Shown: positions 53,306 through 62,332, counted from the stretch's first letter. The stretch: DNA of 64,000 nt from CAWVSB01 sp036960375 (GCA_036960375.1 JBALVY010000006.1:62001-126000), one strand, 5' to 3'. A program made the numbers and translations. Notes: generated by a model from the sequence alone, not told the origin.

Positions 53306-54784
53306 ATGACTTTTACACTAATGGTACAAGGCACGACCTCAGATGCGGGAAAAACCGTGTTAGTGGCTGGGCTTTGCCGCGTATTAGCCGACAGGGGCGT
53401 AGCGGTTGCCCCATTCAAACCACAAAATATGGCATTAAACAGTGCTGTTACAGCTGACGGTGGTGAAATTGGTCGCGCTCAAGCCTTGCAGGCTCAGGCC
53501 TGTCGCGTTGATCCTGTAGTAGATATGAACCCAATACTGTTGAAACCTAGTAGTGATACGGGTGCTCAGGTGATTGTTCAGGGTAAGGCCCTGTCCGATA
53601 TGGAGGCAGGGGCTTATCATGACTATAAAGCCGTAGCCAAGACCGCAGTGCTGGAGTCCTATACTCGTTTGGCCGAGCAATATGATGCGATTATTGTTGA
53701 AGGAGCGGGCAGCCCCGCCGAGATCAATCTTCGGCATAACGATATTGCCAATATGGGTTTTGCAGAAGCCGTAGACTGCCCTGTAATCATCGTCGCAGAT
53801 ATTGACCGCGGGGGAGTATTTGCTCATTTAGTCGGTACTCTGGATTTATTGTCTGAGTCTGAGCAGAACAGAGTGATTGGATTCGTGATTAACCGCTTTC
53901 GTGGTGATATCAAGTTGTTGGAACCCGGGCTGGATTGGTTAGAGCAGCGAACGGGTAAAGTGGTCTTCGGAGTAGTGCCGTATTTGCAGGGTCTGCATTT
54001 GGATGCCGAAGACGCCATATCACAGGTTCAGGATATCAATGATTCCGACAAGGCGTTTACGGTGATTGTACCGGTGCTCAGCCGTATCAGTAATCACACC
54101 GACTTTGATCCTCTGCGACTGCATCCGCAAATTAATCTTCAATACATCGGTCCTGGTCAGCCTATTCCAGCGGCGGATTTCATTATTATTCCCGGCACTA
54201 AAAACGTTCGTCTGGATCGGCAATGGTTAACTGATAATGGCTGGGATAGCGCCATTCGCAAACACCTGCGTTATGGGGGTAAGGTACTGGGTATTTGTGG
54301 TGGCTATCAGTTACTGGGTGAAGATATAGCTGATCCCGGTGGGGTAGAAGGAACGGCGGGGCTTAGTAAAGGTCTGGCTTTACTGCCCGTTAACACACTA
54401 TTGGAAGAAACCAAGCAACTGAGTCAAGTGAAGGCCAAATTACTAGATTCAGCGTCTTTTGTGAATGCTTATGAGATCCATTGTGGCCAAACTGAAGTGC
54501 TCAGTAAGAGACGAGTATTTGCCAAGCTGGACGATGGCCGTGTAGACGGGATGATATCCGAAGACAATATGGTTGCCGGTACTTATCTTCACGGTGTCTT
54601 TGATAGCCCCGAGGCGGCAGGCAGAATTCTTCAATGGGCCGGTTGCAGTCAAATGGAAACGATCGATATAGACGCTATCCGTGAGCAACAGCTGGATCGA
54701 TTAGCAGACTGTCTCACCGAGTCGCTAGACTGCCGCAAGCTTTTTGCATCTCTTGAAAATCAGGGGCGCCGATGCGCCGATTAA
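53306..54784 (+). CDS. cobQ: cobyric acid synthase
   Basis: CobQ/CbiP, 492 residues, amidates four carboxyl groups of adenosylcobyrinic a,c-diamide. The N-terminal ATP-binding domain begins MVQGTTSDAGKTVLVAGLCR with FKPQNMALNS. The C-terminal glutaminase domain has GKVLGICGGYQLLG carrying the catalytic Cys and GTYLHGVFDSPEA with a His. It implies use of incomplete corrinoids or de novo synthesis elsewhere. The stop overlaps btuC by 13 bases. Confidence 0.96.
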   Translation: MTFTLMVQGTTSDAGKTVLVAGLCRVLADRGVAVAPFKPQNMALNSAVTADGGEIGRAQALQAQACRVDPVVDMNPILLKPSSDTGAQVIVQGKALSDMEAGAYHDYKAVAKTAVLESYTRLAEQYDAIIVEGAGSPAEINLRHNDIANMGFAEAVDCPVIIVADIDRGGVFAHLVGTLDLLSESEQNRVIGFVINRFRGDIKLLEPGLDWLEQRTGKVVFGVVPYLQGLHLDAEDAISQVQDINDSDKAFTVIVPVLSRISNHTDFDPLRLHPQINLQYIGPGQPIPAADFIIIPGTKNVRLDRQWLTDNGWDSAIRKHLRYGGKVLGICGGYQLLGEDIADPGGVEGTAGLSKGLALLPVNTLLEETKQLSQVKAKLLDSASFVNAYEIHCGQTEVLSKRRVFAKLDDGRVDGMISEDNMVAGTYLHGVFDSPEAAGRILQWAGCSQMETIDIDAIREQQLDRLADCLTESLDCRKLFASLENQGRRCAD

Positions 54785-55800
54785 CGCCCACCAATCTACT
54801 TATAGTGCTGGCTTGCTGCCTGCCAGTAGTCATGCTTTTAACTTTATTTGTCGGCACTATGCCGCTCTCTCTGGATGACGCCTGGCAAGCATTTAGCGGC
54901 AATGAAGCCTACGCCAGACAACATTTAATATTAACCCAGATACGTTTACCCCGCATTTTATTGGCTACAGGTACCGGCTGCGTGCTCGCAATATGTGGCG
55001 CAGCAACTCAGGGCTTGTTCAGGAATCCACTCGCAGATCCTTCACTAATTGGTGTATCCGCAGGTGCCTCAGCAGGGGCAAGTTTTGTCATAGTGTTTGT
55101 ATCAGGCTGGCTAACAATGAGCGGCTGGATGGGCCTGTCACTTATTGCTGTCGGCGCTTTTATCGGCGGGGCTATCGCCGTTATGTTGGTTTATCGTCTG
55201 GCTAGCTCAGTTAGAGGCACGTCAGTGGCTACCATGCTGTTAGCGGGCATCGCCATCACCGCTGTTGCTGGCGCATTAAACAGCTTATTCAGTTTTTTGG
55301 CCGACAATGATATGTTGAGACGTATCAGTCTATGGCAGATGGGCAGTCTCGACAGCGCGGACTGGCCACGAGTCATTATGATGAGCTGCGCAGCCGCATT
55401 GATTTGTACACAGATGCCTCGATATGCCACGGCCTTGAACGCAATTTTACTTGGTGAGTCCGAGGCGCGACATTTGGGAGTCGACGTCGAAAATGTGAAA
55501 CAAAAGTTGATTATTTATACCGCTATTGGTGTAGGCGTATCGGTAGCAACTTCCGGCATGATTGCTTTTGTGGGTTTGGTGGTACCGCATATTGTACGGC
55601 TGTTGATCGGCCCTGATCATCGCGCTTTATTACCCGCTTCAGCGCTTGCAGGTGCTATTTTGATGCTTGTTGCCGATGCCGTAGCCAGGGTGGTTATCGC
55701 GCCGGCAGAGCTACCGGCGGGTATATTGACTGCTCTGGTTGGTGCTCCATTCTTTTTCGCTTTGCTGTTGTCACAGCGGGCTGATGGAATGAGGTATTAA
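54772..55800 (+). CDS. btuC: B12 ABC transporter permease
   Basis: A 342-residue FecCD/BtuC-type permease with about ten transmembrane helices. RLPRILLATGTGCVLAICGAATQGLFRNPLADPSLIG is the family signature (conserved glycine-rich region), and GMIAFVGLVVPHIVRLLIGPDHR contains the loop that contacts BtuD. It should carry cobalamin across the inner membrane with BtuD and BtuF. Confidence 0.93.
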   Translation: MRRLTPTNLLIVLACCLPVVMLLTLFVGTMPLSLDDAWQAFSGNEAYARQHLILTQIRLPRILLATGTGCVLAICGAATQGLFRNPLADPSLIGVSAGASAGASFVIVFVSGWLTMSGWMGLSLIAVGAFIGGAIAVMLVYRLASSVRGTSVATMLLAGIAITAVAGALNSLFSFLADNDMLRRISLWQMGSLDSADWPRVIMMSCAAALICTQMPRYATALNAILLGESEARHLGVDVENVKQKLIIYTAIGVGVSVATSGMIAFVGLVVPHIVRLLIGPDHRALLPASALAGAILMLVADAVARVVIAPAELPAGILTALVGAPFFFALLLSQRADGMRY

Positions 55801-55803
55801 CTT

Positions 55804-56577
55804 ATGTCATTAGATGCCGTTAACATTAGTCTCCAAGTAGGCGATAGAGACCTGTTGAAACAGGTAGATCTAAAGCTAATTCCCGGTCGTATTGTGGTTG
55901 TGGTAGGGCCTAATGGTGCTGGTAAAACCAGCCTGTTACGTTGTCTGAGTGGAGACGTATTGCCTGACAAAGGACAAGTCTTGCTCAATGGCCAGTGTAT
56001 CTCGTCAATAAATTTACTATTGCGCGCCAGAGCCATGGGTGTTTTGCCACAACACTCATCGTTGGACTTTCCCTTTACCTGCTCAGAAGTGGTGATGTTA
56101 GGTCGTAACCCGCACCAAACCGGTCGGCAACTTGATCAAGAGATCGTTGCGCTGGCACTGCGCGCAGTAGATGCACAGGGTTTGCAGAATAGATACTATA
56201 CTCGGCTGTCTGGCGGAGAAAAACAGCGTGTTCAACTAGCGCGTGTATTGGCTCAAGTTTGGTTATCTTCTTCAGAGGGAGAGAGGTATTTATTACTCGA
56301 CGAGCCCACCGCCTCTTTTGATTTGGCTCACCAACTGCTCACTAGAAACGTCATACGACAGATGGCAAACCAGGGCGCCGGCGTGTTTATAGTGTTACAC
56401 GACCTGAATCTAGCGGCAGCCTGCGCCGATGAACTTATTGTGATGCATCAGGCTAAAGTATTCGCCAGGGGCGCACCAAAAGATGTGCTTACCGTTGATT
56501 TGTTAAAGGACGTATTTGAAGTTGATGCCAGCATCACCTCTCATCCTGTCACAGGTCAGCCTTTGATTATTGTTTAA
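55804..56577 (+). CDS. btuD: B12 ABC transporter ATP-binding protein
   Basis: A 257-residue ABC ATPase, closest in style to HmuV/BtuD/FepC. Walker A is VGPNGAGKTSLLR, the Q-loop lies around GVLPQHS, the signature is LSGGEKQRVQLARVLAQ, Walker B is YLLLDEPTASFD, and the switch His is in VLHDLNLAA. A haem transporter role is excluded mainly by context. It starts 3 bases after btuC. Confidence 0.92.
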   Translation: MSLDAVNISLQVGDRDLLKQVDLKLIPGRIVVVVGPNGAGKTSLLRCLSGDVLPDKGQVLLNGQCISSINLLLRARAMGVLPQHSSLDFPFTCSEVVMLGRNPHQTGRQLDQEIVALALRAVDAQGLQNRYYTRLSGGEKQRVQLARVLAQVWLSSSEGERYLLLDEPTASFDLAHQLLTRNVIRQMANQGAGVFIVLHDLNLAAACADELIVMHQAKVFARGAPKDVLTVDLLKDVFEVDASITSHPVTGQPLIIV

Positions 56578-56592
56578 CCGAGTGTATTTGGA

Positions 56593-57093
56593 ATGCTAGA
56601 ACTCATCTTGGGCGGAGCCCGTTCCGGCAAAACGCGACAGGCGCAACAGCGTGCAGAAGATAGCCAATTAGACGTCATTTATATCGCTACCGCAACTGCA
56701 GGCGATGCAGAAATGGCGACACGTATTGAACGACATAAAATGGATAGACCGCAGCATTGGCTAAGTATCGAAGAACCTATTTCGTTGGCTGCAACAATCC
56801 AGGCGAATGATGCCGTTGAACGCTGCATCATAGTCGATTGCCTAAGTCTTTGGTTAAGCAATTGTCTGCATCAGGGATGCTGGACAAGGCAGAAAGAGGA
56901 CCTTTTACTTTTACTACCTGAAGTAAAAGGGCATCTGATTTTTGTCAGTAACGAAACGGGGCTTGGTGTGGTTCCCATGGGTGAAATCAGTCGACAATTC
57001 GTTGACGAAAGCGGGTTTTTACATCAGGCGCTGGCCGCTCACTGTGAAAAGGTTTGCTTGATGGTCGCGGGCCTTTCATTGTCATTAAAATAA
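56593..57093 (+). CDS. cobU: adenosylcobinamide kinase / guanylyltransferase
   Basis: CobU/CobP, 166 residues, phosphorylates adenosylcobinamide and forms its GDP derivative. The P-loop is ILGGARSGKTRQAQ at the N-terminus, followed by IVDCLSLWLSN and FVSNETGLGVVPMG, both CobU signatures. It is slightly shorter than the usual ~175-180. It precedes cobT by 11 bases. Confidence 0.94.
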   Translation: MLELILGGARSGKTRQAQQRAEDSQLDVIYIATATAGDAEMATRIERHKMDRPQHWLSIEEPISLAATIQANDAVERCIIVDCLSLWLSNCLHQGCWTRQKEDLLLLLPEVKGHLIFVSNETGLGVVPMGEISRQFVDESGFLHQALAAHCEKVCLMVAGLSLSLK

Positions 57094-57103
57094 GGTTTGA
57101 AAA

Positions 57104-58138
57104 ATGAACTGGTGGAATAGCTCCGTTAAAGAGCCAAATAAAGATGCATTGGAGCGGGCTAGGCAGCGACAGGCCAATCTCACCAAACCCCCTGGCTCAC
57201 TGGGACGGCTCGAGGATATTGCATTGCAGATGGCGTCATGGCAAGGCAATGAGTTACCTTCCATCAATAACGTTGCGATACGAGTTTTTGCCGCCGATCA
57301 CGGAGTAGTGGAAGAGGGCGTATCTGCTTTTCCGCAATCGGTGACGGTCGAAATGATTCGTAATTTCTCCAACGGCGGAGCTGCCATAAGCGTATTAGCC
57401 AAATATCACAATGCCAATTTTGATGTGGTCAACCTCGGAACGGCTGAGCCACTTCCGGCCGATATTTCAGTCACTAATTTGCAGTTTGCGAAGGGTACTA
57501 AAAATTTCAGTCGCTGTCCTGCGATGGATCGGAGCTTGTTGCACGCGGCTTTGGCCTGCGGTAGAGACCAAGTGCCAGCAACCGTCGACTTATTCATAGG
57601 CGGTGAGATGGGCATAGGCAATACTAGTTCCGCGGCGGCATTGACTAGTGCACTTCTGGACCTACCTACCTCTGTCACTGTTGGCCGAGGTACTGGGGTC
57701 AATGACGCAATGCTTGAGCACAAACGTTCGGTTATTAGCAAATCTCTACTGCTGCACGCAGATCAGTTTTCAGATGCCATGGATATACTGCGTTGTTTGG
57801 GCGGCTTGGAAATTGCGGCGCTATGCGGAGCCTATATTAGCTGTGCTCAACGAGGCATACCTATATTAGTCGATGGTTATATCTGTACAGCAGCAGCTTT
57901 ATTGGCTTGTCGCATTAATAGCGGGGTAAGAGCTTGGATGATATTTTCTCATTGTTCAGCAGAACCCGGCCATCAACATTTGTTATCGGCACTTGATGCG
58001 CAACCTTTGCTTGATTTAGGCATGCGACTGGGAGAGGGCAGTGGTGCAGCAGTAGCGCTGCCCTTGATTCATCAGGCCTGCGAACTACATTGTAAGATGG
58101 CTACATTTGTCCAGGCGGGAGTAAGCGAAGGTGGTTGA
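57104..58138 (+). CDS. cobT: nicotinate-nucleotide-dimethylbenzimidazole phosphoribosyltransferase
   Basis: CobT, 344 residues, makes alpha-ribazole phosphate from dimethylbenzimidazole and nicotinate mononucleotide. LTKPPGSLGRLEDIALQMA, VFAADHGVVEEGVSAFP, GEMGIGNTSSAAAL and GMRLGEGSGAAVALPLI (catalytic Glu) are all present. It overlaps cobC by eight bases. Confidence 0.96.
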   Translation: MNWWNSSVKEPNKDALERARQRQANLTKPPGSLGRLEDIALQMASWQGNELPSINNVAIRVFAADHGVVEEGVSAFPQSVTVEMIRNFSNGGAAISVLAKYHNANFDVVNLGTAEPLPADISVTNLQFAKGTKNFSRCPAMDRSLLHAALACGRDQVPATVDLFIGGEMGIGNTSSAAALTSALLDLPTSVTVGRGTGVNDAMLEHKRSVISKSLLLHADQFSDAMDILRCLGGLEIAALCGAYISCAQRGIPILVDGYICTAAALLACRINSGVRAWMIFSHCSAEPGHQHLLSALDAQPLLDLGMRLGEGSGAAVALPLIHQACELHCKMATFVQAGVSEGG

Positions 58139-58760
58139 TACAAAAGAGCGAGTTTCGATCGTCGATATAATACGTCATGGACAATGTGAGGGAGGTGAAA
58201 TCTATCGCGGCAGTACTGATGTTGCCTTGACCGATATTGGCTGGCAACAGATGTCATTAGCAGCAGGTAGAATTGATCCACGCTGGCAGCGCATCGTTAG
58301 CTCACCTCTTATTCGTTGTCGGGATTTCGCCCAATCTTTGGCCAATCAATACAGGCTTCCTCTGCTAGTCGAGGCGGGCTTTCGGGAAATGCATTTTGGC
58401 GATTGGGAAGGAAGAGCATTAACAGAGGTATGGGAGTCGGATAAAGAAACAGTGAGCGGTTTCTATCGCGATCCGGAATCAGTTATTCCGCCAGGAGGAG
58501 AGGGGGCTGTAAAAGCCAGAGACCGAATTGCGCAAGCCTGGACATGTTTGATGAATGAAAACGCGGGTGATCACCTGTTACTGGTTTGTCACGGTGGCAC
58601 AATCAGGCTGTTACTTTCCTATTTACTGCAATTGCCGCTTGCCACCATTGCCCAGTGGCATGTGCCTTATGCTTCTCTTAGTAGGATAAAGATATTTCAT
58701 CGGCCTGAGGGAGACTGGCCGGTTCTCGAATATCACAACCTGCTGGGAGCGAGCGATTAG
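58131..58760 (+). CDS. cobC: alpha-ribazole phosphatase-type histidine phosphatase
   Basis: CobC, 209 residues, dephosphorylates alpha-ribazole 5'-phosphate (or the cobalamin 5'-phosphate). The RHG motif is DIIRHGQCEGGEIYRG, with SSPLIRCRDFAQSL, MHFGDWEGRALTEVWE and VCHGGTIRLLLSYLL, which supply the second Arg, Glu and His of the family. The common RHGET is RHGQC here. It starts with GTG inside cobT. Confidence 0.9.
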   Translation: MVDTKERVSIVDIIRHGQCEGGEIYRGSTDVALTDIGWQQMSLAAGRIDPRWQRIVSSPLIRCRDFAQSLANQYRLPLLVEAGFREMHFGDWEGRALTEVWESDKETVSGFYRDPESVIPPGGEGAVKARDRIAQAWTCLMNENAGDHLLLVCHGGTIRLLLSYLLQLPLATIAQWHVPYASLSRIKIFHRPEGDWPVLEYHNLLGASD

Positions 58761-59527
58761 TGAAAGCATTTTGCCTTAGTCACCTGAACGCACTGCTATT
58801 GGCGCTACAGTTTCTCACACGCCTGCCTATTTCCTCGAGTCAAACTTTTAGTGAGCAAAAGCAGGCTTTGTCCTTACTTTACTATCCTTTGGCTGGTTTA
58901 ATCATTGGTGCTCTATTATGGTTTTTGGCGATTGCATTAAGCGGTCTGAATGTTTTTCTGGCAGCTTCAGTTGTCCTTGTATTTTGGGTAATGATAACGG
59001 GGGCTCTTCATCTCGACGGCTTGGCTGATCTAGTAGATGCCTGGATAGGCAGTCACGATAACAAGCAGCGCATGTTGGACATCATGAAAGATCCAGCGGC
59101 TGGACCAGTGGCGGTGGTGAGCCTGGTTTTATTATTGATGGTTAAATGGTCAGCGCTCGTCGTGATTTTTCAACAGCAGGCCTTTGCGCTATTGATATTT
59201 GTGCCAATGCTCGCACGTGCAGGCCTGTTGCTGTTGTTTCTCACCACACCCTATGTTCGACAGGGGGGGCTTGGAGACGCAATTTCAAGGCAATTTAATC
59301 GGAGCGCAGCAATAGCCGTATTGATTTCCTGCTGGGTTTTGGTGTTGTTATGCTGGCCTTATCCAGCGGTATTGTTCGCTTTCGCCGGTTCAGCCTTAAT
59401 ATTCTGGCTCCTTCGACGGGGCTTGATGACACGATTGGGCGGTTTCACCGGCGATTGTGCGGGTGCGTGGCTAGAAGTCCACGAACTGCTTATCCTGATT
59501 TGCCTAGCGATATGGGGTTACCAATAG
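58760..59527 (+). CDS. cobS: adenosylcobinamide-GDP ribazoletransferase
   Basis: CobS, 255 residues, is the membrane enzyme that joins adenosylcobinamide-GDP to alpha-ribazole, completing the lower ligand. About six membrane helices are seen. FLTRLPI is at the N-terminus, and the metal-binding GALHLDGLADLVDAWIGS is the family signature. It starts with GTG overlapping the cobC stop by one base (TAGTGA). Confidence 0.94.
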   Translation: MKAFCLSHLNALLLALQFLTRLPISSSQTFSEQKQALSLLYYPLAGLIIGALLWFLAIALSGLNVFLAASVVLVFWVMITGALHLDGLADLVDAWIGSHDNKQRMLDIMKDPAAGPVAVVSLVLLLMVKWSALVVIFQQQAFALLIFVPMLARAGLLLLFLTTPYVRQGGLGDAISRQFNRSAAIAVLISCWVLVLLCWPYPAVLFAFAGSALIFWLLRRGLMTRLGGFTGDCAGAWLEVHELLILICLAIWGYQ

Positions 59528-60438
59528 TGAACAAGTACCGAACACGTATATTCTTCTTTCTACTTATATTGCTACCGTTCAGGACTTTTGGGTCCATCAG
59601 CTTAACTGATGATACGGGTTTTGCTATAGAACTCGAGCAGCCAGCCCAAACACTCATCAGTCTCGCTCCACATATTACAGAACTCGTATATGCCGCTGGC
59701 GCTGGAAGCAAGCTGGTAGGAGTAGTCAGTTATAGCAATTATCCACCGGCAGCATTGGAGATTCCGGTGATTGGCTCCTACGAGACAATAAGTTTTGAGT
59801 CTGTGGTTAGCCTGCAGCCTGATGTAGTGCTGGCATGGCAGAGTGGCAATGGGGAAAAAATCATTGATCGCCTGCGTTCTCTTGGCATTAAGGTTTATGT
59901 GACTAAACCGCGCAAGATTGAGGACATAGCGCATAATCTAAGACAAATTGGCTTACTAGCTGATACTACAATACAGGCTGAGAAAGCCGCTATTGAATTT
60001 GACTATATTCATCAGGAGCTTCAGCAGCTCTATAGTCAAAAACCAAAGGTTGATGTTTTTTACCAAGTCTGGAACGAGCCTTTAATATCGCTCAACGGAG
60101 AGCATATTATTTCTGCGGTGATGAACTTGTGTGGTGCAAATAATGTGTTTGCCGAAGCGCTGACTATTGCGCCTAAAATCAGTGTGGAGTCTGTTATTCA
60201 AGCTGATCCACAAGTTATCCTGGCTTCCGGGATGGGTGAAGCACGGCCCGAGTGGTTAGATGAGTGGTGGCAATGGGATACGATAAGAGCGGTCCGTAAC
60301 GGTCACTTGTATTTTATCCATCCTGACCTGCTTCAAAGACATACACCGCGGATCCTTGAAGGAGCTAAACAGATGTGCGAGTTTGTGGACAAGGCGCGAG
60401 CCCAGGCCGCTACGCCGAATGATGCTGTTATCCAGTAA
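59527..60438 (+). CDS. btuF: B12-binding periplasmic protein
   Basis: About 303 residues from the GTG at 59527, chosen because it overlaps the cobS stop (TAGTGA) exactly as cobS overlaps cobC and it yields a signal peptide (RIFFFLLILLPFRTFG). A longer frame back to 59350 would run inside cobS. It is a class III substrate-binding protein (TroA/BtuF fold): LISLAPHITELVYAAGAGSKLVGV, SLQPDVVLAW, KVYVTKPRKIEDIAHNLRQIG. It should hand cobalamin to BtuCD. A hairpin with its stop inside follows. Confidence 0.92.
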   Translation: MNKYRTRIFFFLLILLPFRTFGSISLTDDTGFAIELEQPAQTLISLAPHITELVYAAGAGSKLVGVVSYSNYPPAALEIPVIGSYETISFESVVSLQPDVVLAWQSGNGEKIIDRLRSLGIKVYVTKPRKIEDIAHNLRQIGLLADTTIQAEKAAIEFDYIHQELQQLYSQKPKVDVFYQVWNEPLISLNGEHIISAVMNLCGANNVFAEALTIAPKISVESVIQADPQVILASGMGEARPEWLDEWWQWDTIRAVRNGHLYFIHPDLLQRHTPRILEGAKQMCEFVDKARAQAATPNDAVIQ

Positions 60439-60458
60439 ACTTTAATGATTTACTGGAT
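60430..60458. terminator. hairpin at end of cobalamin operon
   Basis: A 10-bp perfect stem (atccagtaaa / tttactggat) with a 9-nt loop spans the btuF stop codon, between convergent genes. T-tracts are absent, so strength is uncertain. Confidence 0.45.
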
Positions 60459-60486
60459 AGCTCAGGCGATTTATGACAAACCGTAT

Positions 60487-60888
60487 CTAGGGTCTAGTGG
60501 GAAGATCAAGAAACAGTGTGTATTCCTTGAATTGCTGACTTTGGCTGGATTCCACATGTAGTATAAAGTTGACATAGGGTTCTCTCACCGGTTTGTTAGA
60601 TGTAATACGAAACCGATGACCCTTTTTGTCACTTTCCAGAACAATTTTCAGGTCAAGTGGAACATCGGGATAGGCGACGCCCATTGCATCGTGCTCCTTT
60701 TCTGTGGCTATCCGTGCTTTCACCTCATCGGGGTTCAACCTGAACATATCAGTGACTTCGATGGTAAAATTTACTGGCTGGCCGAGTACTCCGGATGAAG
60801 CGATCTCACCCAAACGTAAGGCGTAGCTATTGCTGGCACATAGCAATAGGCTGATGATTATTAAAGGTAATACTTTGGTCTTCATCAT
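60487..60888 (-). CDS. stand-alone FimV N-terminal-domain protein
   Basis: A 133-residue secreted protein: signal peptide MMKTKVLPLIIISLLLCASNSYA, then LRLGEIASSGVLGQPVNFTIEV ... KPVREPYVNFILHVES ... KEYTLFLDLP. This matches the periplasmic N-terminal domain of the FimV protein in this same window (LRLG/LGLGDI.., VREPYLNFLIEA, REYTVLLDLP). It lacks LysM, membrane helix and TPR parts. It could be a periplasmic modulator of FimV or bind the same partner (inference). Confidence 0.75.
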   Translation of the reverse strand: MMKTKVLPLIIISLLLCASNSYALRLGEIASSGVLGQPVNFTIEVTDMFRLNPDEVKARIATEKEHDAMGVAYPDVPLDLKIVLESDKKGHRFRITSNKPVREPYVNFILHVESSQSQQFKEYTLFLDLPTRP

Positions 60889-60963
60889 TGTCTTTCCTCC
60901 TGCGTTGCCCTAAGGATAGCAGGACATCGTTAATGCGGGGTTAACTGGTCCACATATAATCAA

Positions 60964-61000
60964 GGGCACCTCTGAATAATGGTATTGTTCAGAGGTGCCC
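60964..61000 (-). terminator. long perfect hairpin after small ORF
   Basis: A 13-bp perfect inverted repeat (gggcacctctgaa / ttcagaggtgccc) with an 11-nt loop. On the minus strand it lies 14 bases beyond the stop of the small ORF at 61015-61197. The following TTGATTATAT is only weakly T-rich, so it may be a terminator or another structured element. Confidence 0.5.
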
Positions 61001-61014
61001 AAGCAAATCTTTAC

Positions 61015-61197
61015 TTAAATATGAGTAATAAACAAGCCCTGGCGTTGATCTCGCACTATTGATTGCATAAGGTCTGTTTCACCCGAGGGCTTTCCAGTGG
61101 CTATATTGGCGATCGTTTGAGCGCTGTAGTCATATAAAATGGCATAGGAATCCGAACCAGCGTCTTGTCGAATGATTAATCCATTTTTGTCCCCCAT
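61015..61197 (-). CDS. hypothetical 60-residue protein
   Basis: A short frame (MGDKNGLIIRQDAGSDSYAI...) divergent from the hydrolase gene. No family is recognised and no Shine-Dalgarno is visible before its ATG. Natural-looking composition and the hairpin immediately downstream argue for a real gene; size and lack of homology argue against. Confidence 0.42.
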   Translation of the reverse strand: MGDKNGLIIRQDAGSDSYAILYDYSAQTIANIATGKPSGETDLMQSIVRDQRQGLFITHI

Positions 61198-61235
61198 TTT
61201 GGTAAACTAAAACTCCAATCGATAATCAGGCGATT

Positions 61236-62327
61236 ATGAATCCTACATTACGTTATCCGTTCCCCGATGCGCCCGCTTTTGGTACCACCCTGGACATAGG
61301 GGCGGGTGTGCGCTGGTTGAGAATGCCTTTGCCCATGTCACTAGGCCATATCAATCTTTACCTGATTGATGGCGGCGAAGGCTGGTATATCGTTGATACC
61401 GGCATAGCGGGGGAGCAGACACAGGCATACTGGCAGGAGATCCTCGACAACTGTTTAGAAGGGCGGCCCGTTATAGGTATCATTGTGACGCATATGCACC
61501 CCGATCACATAGGTCAGGCAGGCTGGCTGACGCGAAAACTCCGTGTGCCCTGTTATATGACTCTGGGTGAATACTATACCGCCAGAACGCTCGTTTCTAT
61601 GGACGTGAAAAGCACAGACTGGGACGTAGAGGCGTTTTTTCGAGGCGCAGGTTTTGACGATGATTATCTTAGCGGCCTGAAGAAAAACAGGCTGGGTTTT
61701 GGCAAAATGATCGAAGAATTGCCGGCAAGCTATATCCGCCTTCGGGAAGGGGATCTTATGTCCTGGGGCGGACAGGATTGGCGAGTCGTTATAGGAGAGG
61801 GCCATTCCCCTGAACATGCATGTCTTTACAATGCAGGGCGAAAAGTGATGATTGCCGGCGACCAGATCATCGCCAATATCACATCTAATGTCAGTGTTAT
61901 GGCAATGGAACCGCAGGCAAATCCGCTGAATCTATGGCTGAATTCACTGGAAGCCCTGAAGGCTATTCCAGATGACACACTGATCTTACCAGCACACGGT
62001 CTGCCTTTTTATGGTGTTCAGCTGCGGCTGCAACAATTGATAGATCATCATGAGGACCACATGGAGGCGCTTGAGGAGGCTTGTTTAAGCTCTCGCACCG
62101 CCTTGTCTCTGCTGCCAGTTCTGTTTAAACGCAAACTCGACCAGTCGCAGATCGGATTAGCCATTGGTGAATGCATTGCACACCTGCACTTATTGATGCA
62201 AAGAGGTAGAATTGCACGCTTAACGGATGCTGATGGCGTATATCAATACACCACCACCGATCCTTCCGTCGCAAACAGGCGTGGTAAGAAAGAACATCAT
62301 CTAGATGAGGCGCCACTACAGGTTTAA
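61236..62327 (+). CDS. metallo-beta-lactamase-fold hydrolase
   Basis: A 363-residue MBL-fold hydrolase, LACTB2/glyoxalase-like. The metal motif is VTHMHPDHIGQAGWL (HxHxDH); GEGHSPEHACLY, MIAGDQII and LILPAHGLPF give the later metal ligands. A C-terminal winged-helix-like segment (KRKLDQSQIGLAIGECIAHLHLL) resembles the BLACT_WH domain. Substrate unknown, possibly a thioester. It sits 5 bases upstream of moaC. Confidence 0.88.
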   Translation: MNPTLRYPFPDAPAFGTTLDIGAGVRWLRMPLPMSLGHINLYLIDGGEGWYIVDTGIAGEQTQAYWQEILDNCLEGRPVIGIIVTHMHPDHIGQAGWLTRKLRVPCYMTLGEYYTARTLVSMDVKSTDWDVEAFFRGAGFDDDYLSGLKKNRLGFGKMIEELPASYIRLREGDLMSWGGQDWRVVIGEGHSPEHACLYNAGRKVMIAGDQIIANITSNVSVMAMEPQANPLNLWLNSLEALKAIPDDTLILPAHGLPFYGVQLRLQQLIDHHEDHMEALEEACLSSRTALSLLPVLFKRKLDQSQIGLAIGECIAHLHLLMQRGRIARLTDADGVYQYTTTDPSVANRRGKKEHHLDEAPLQV

Positions 62328-62332
62328 ATCTA

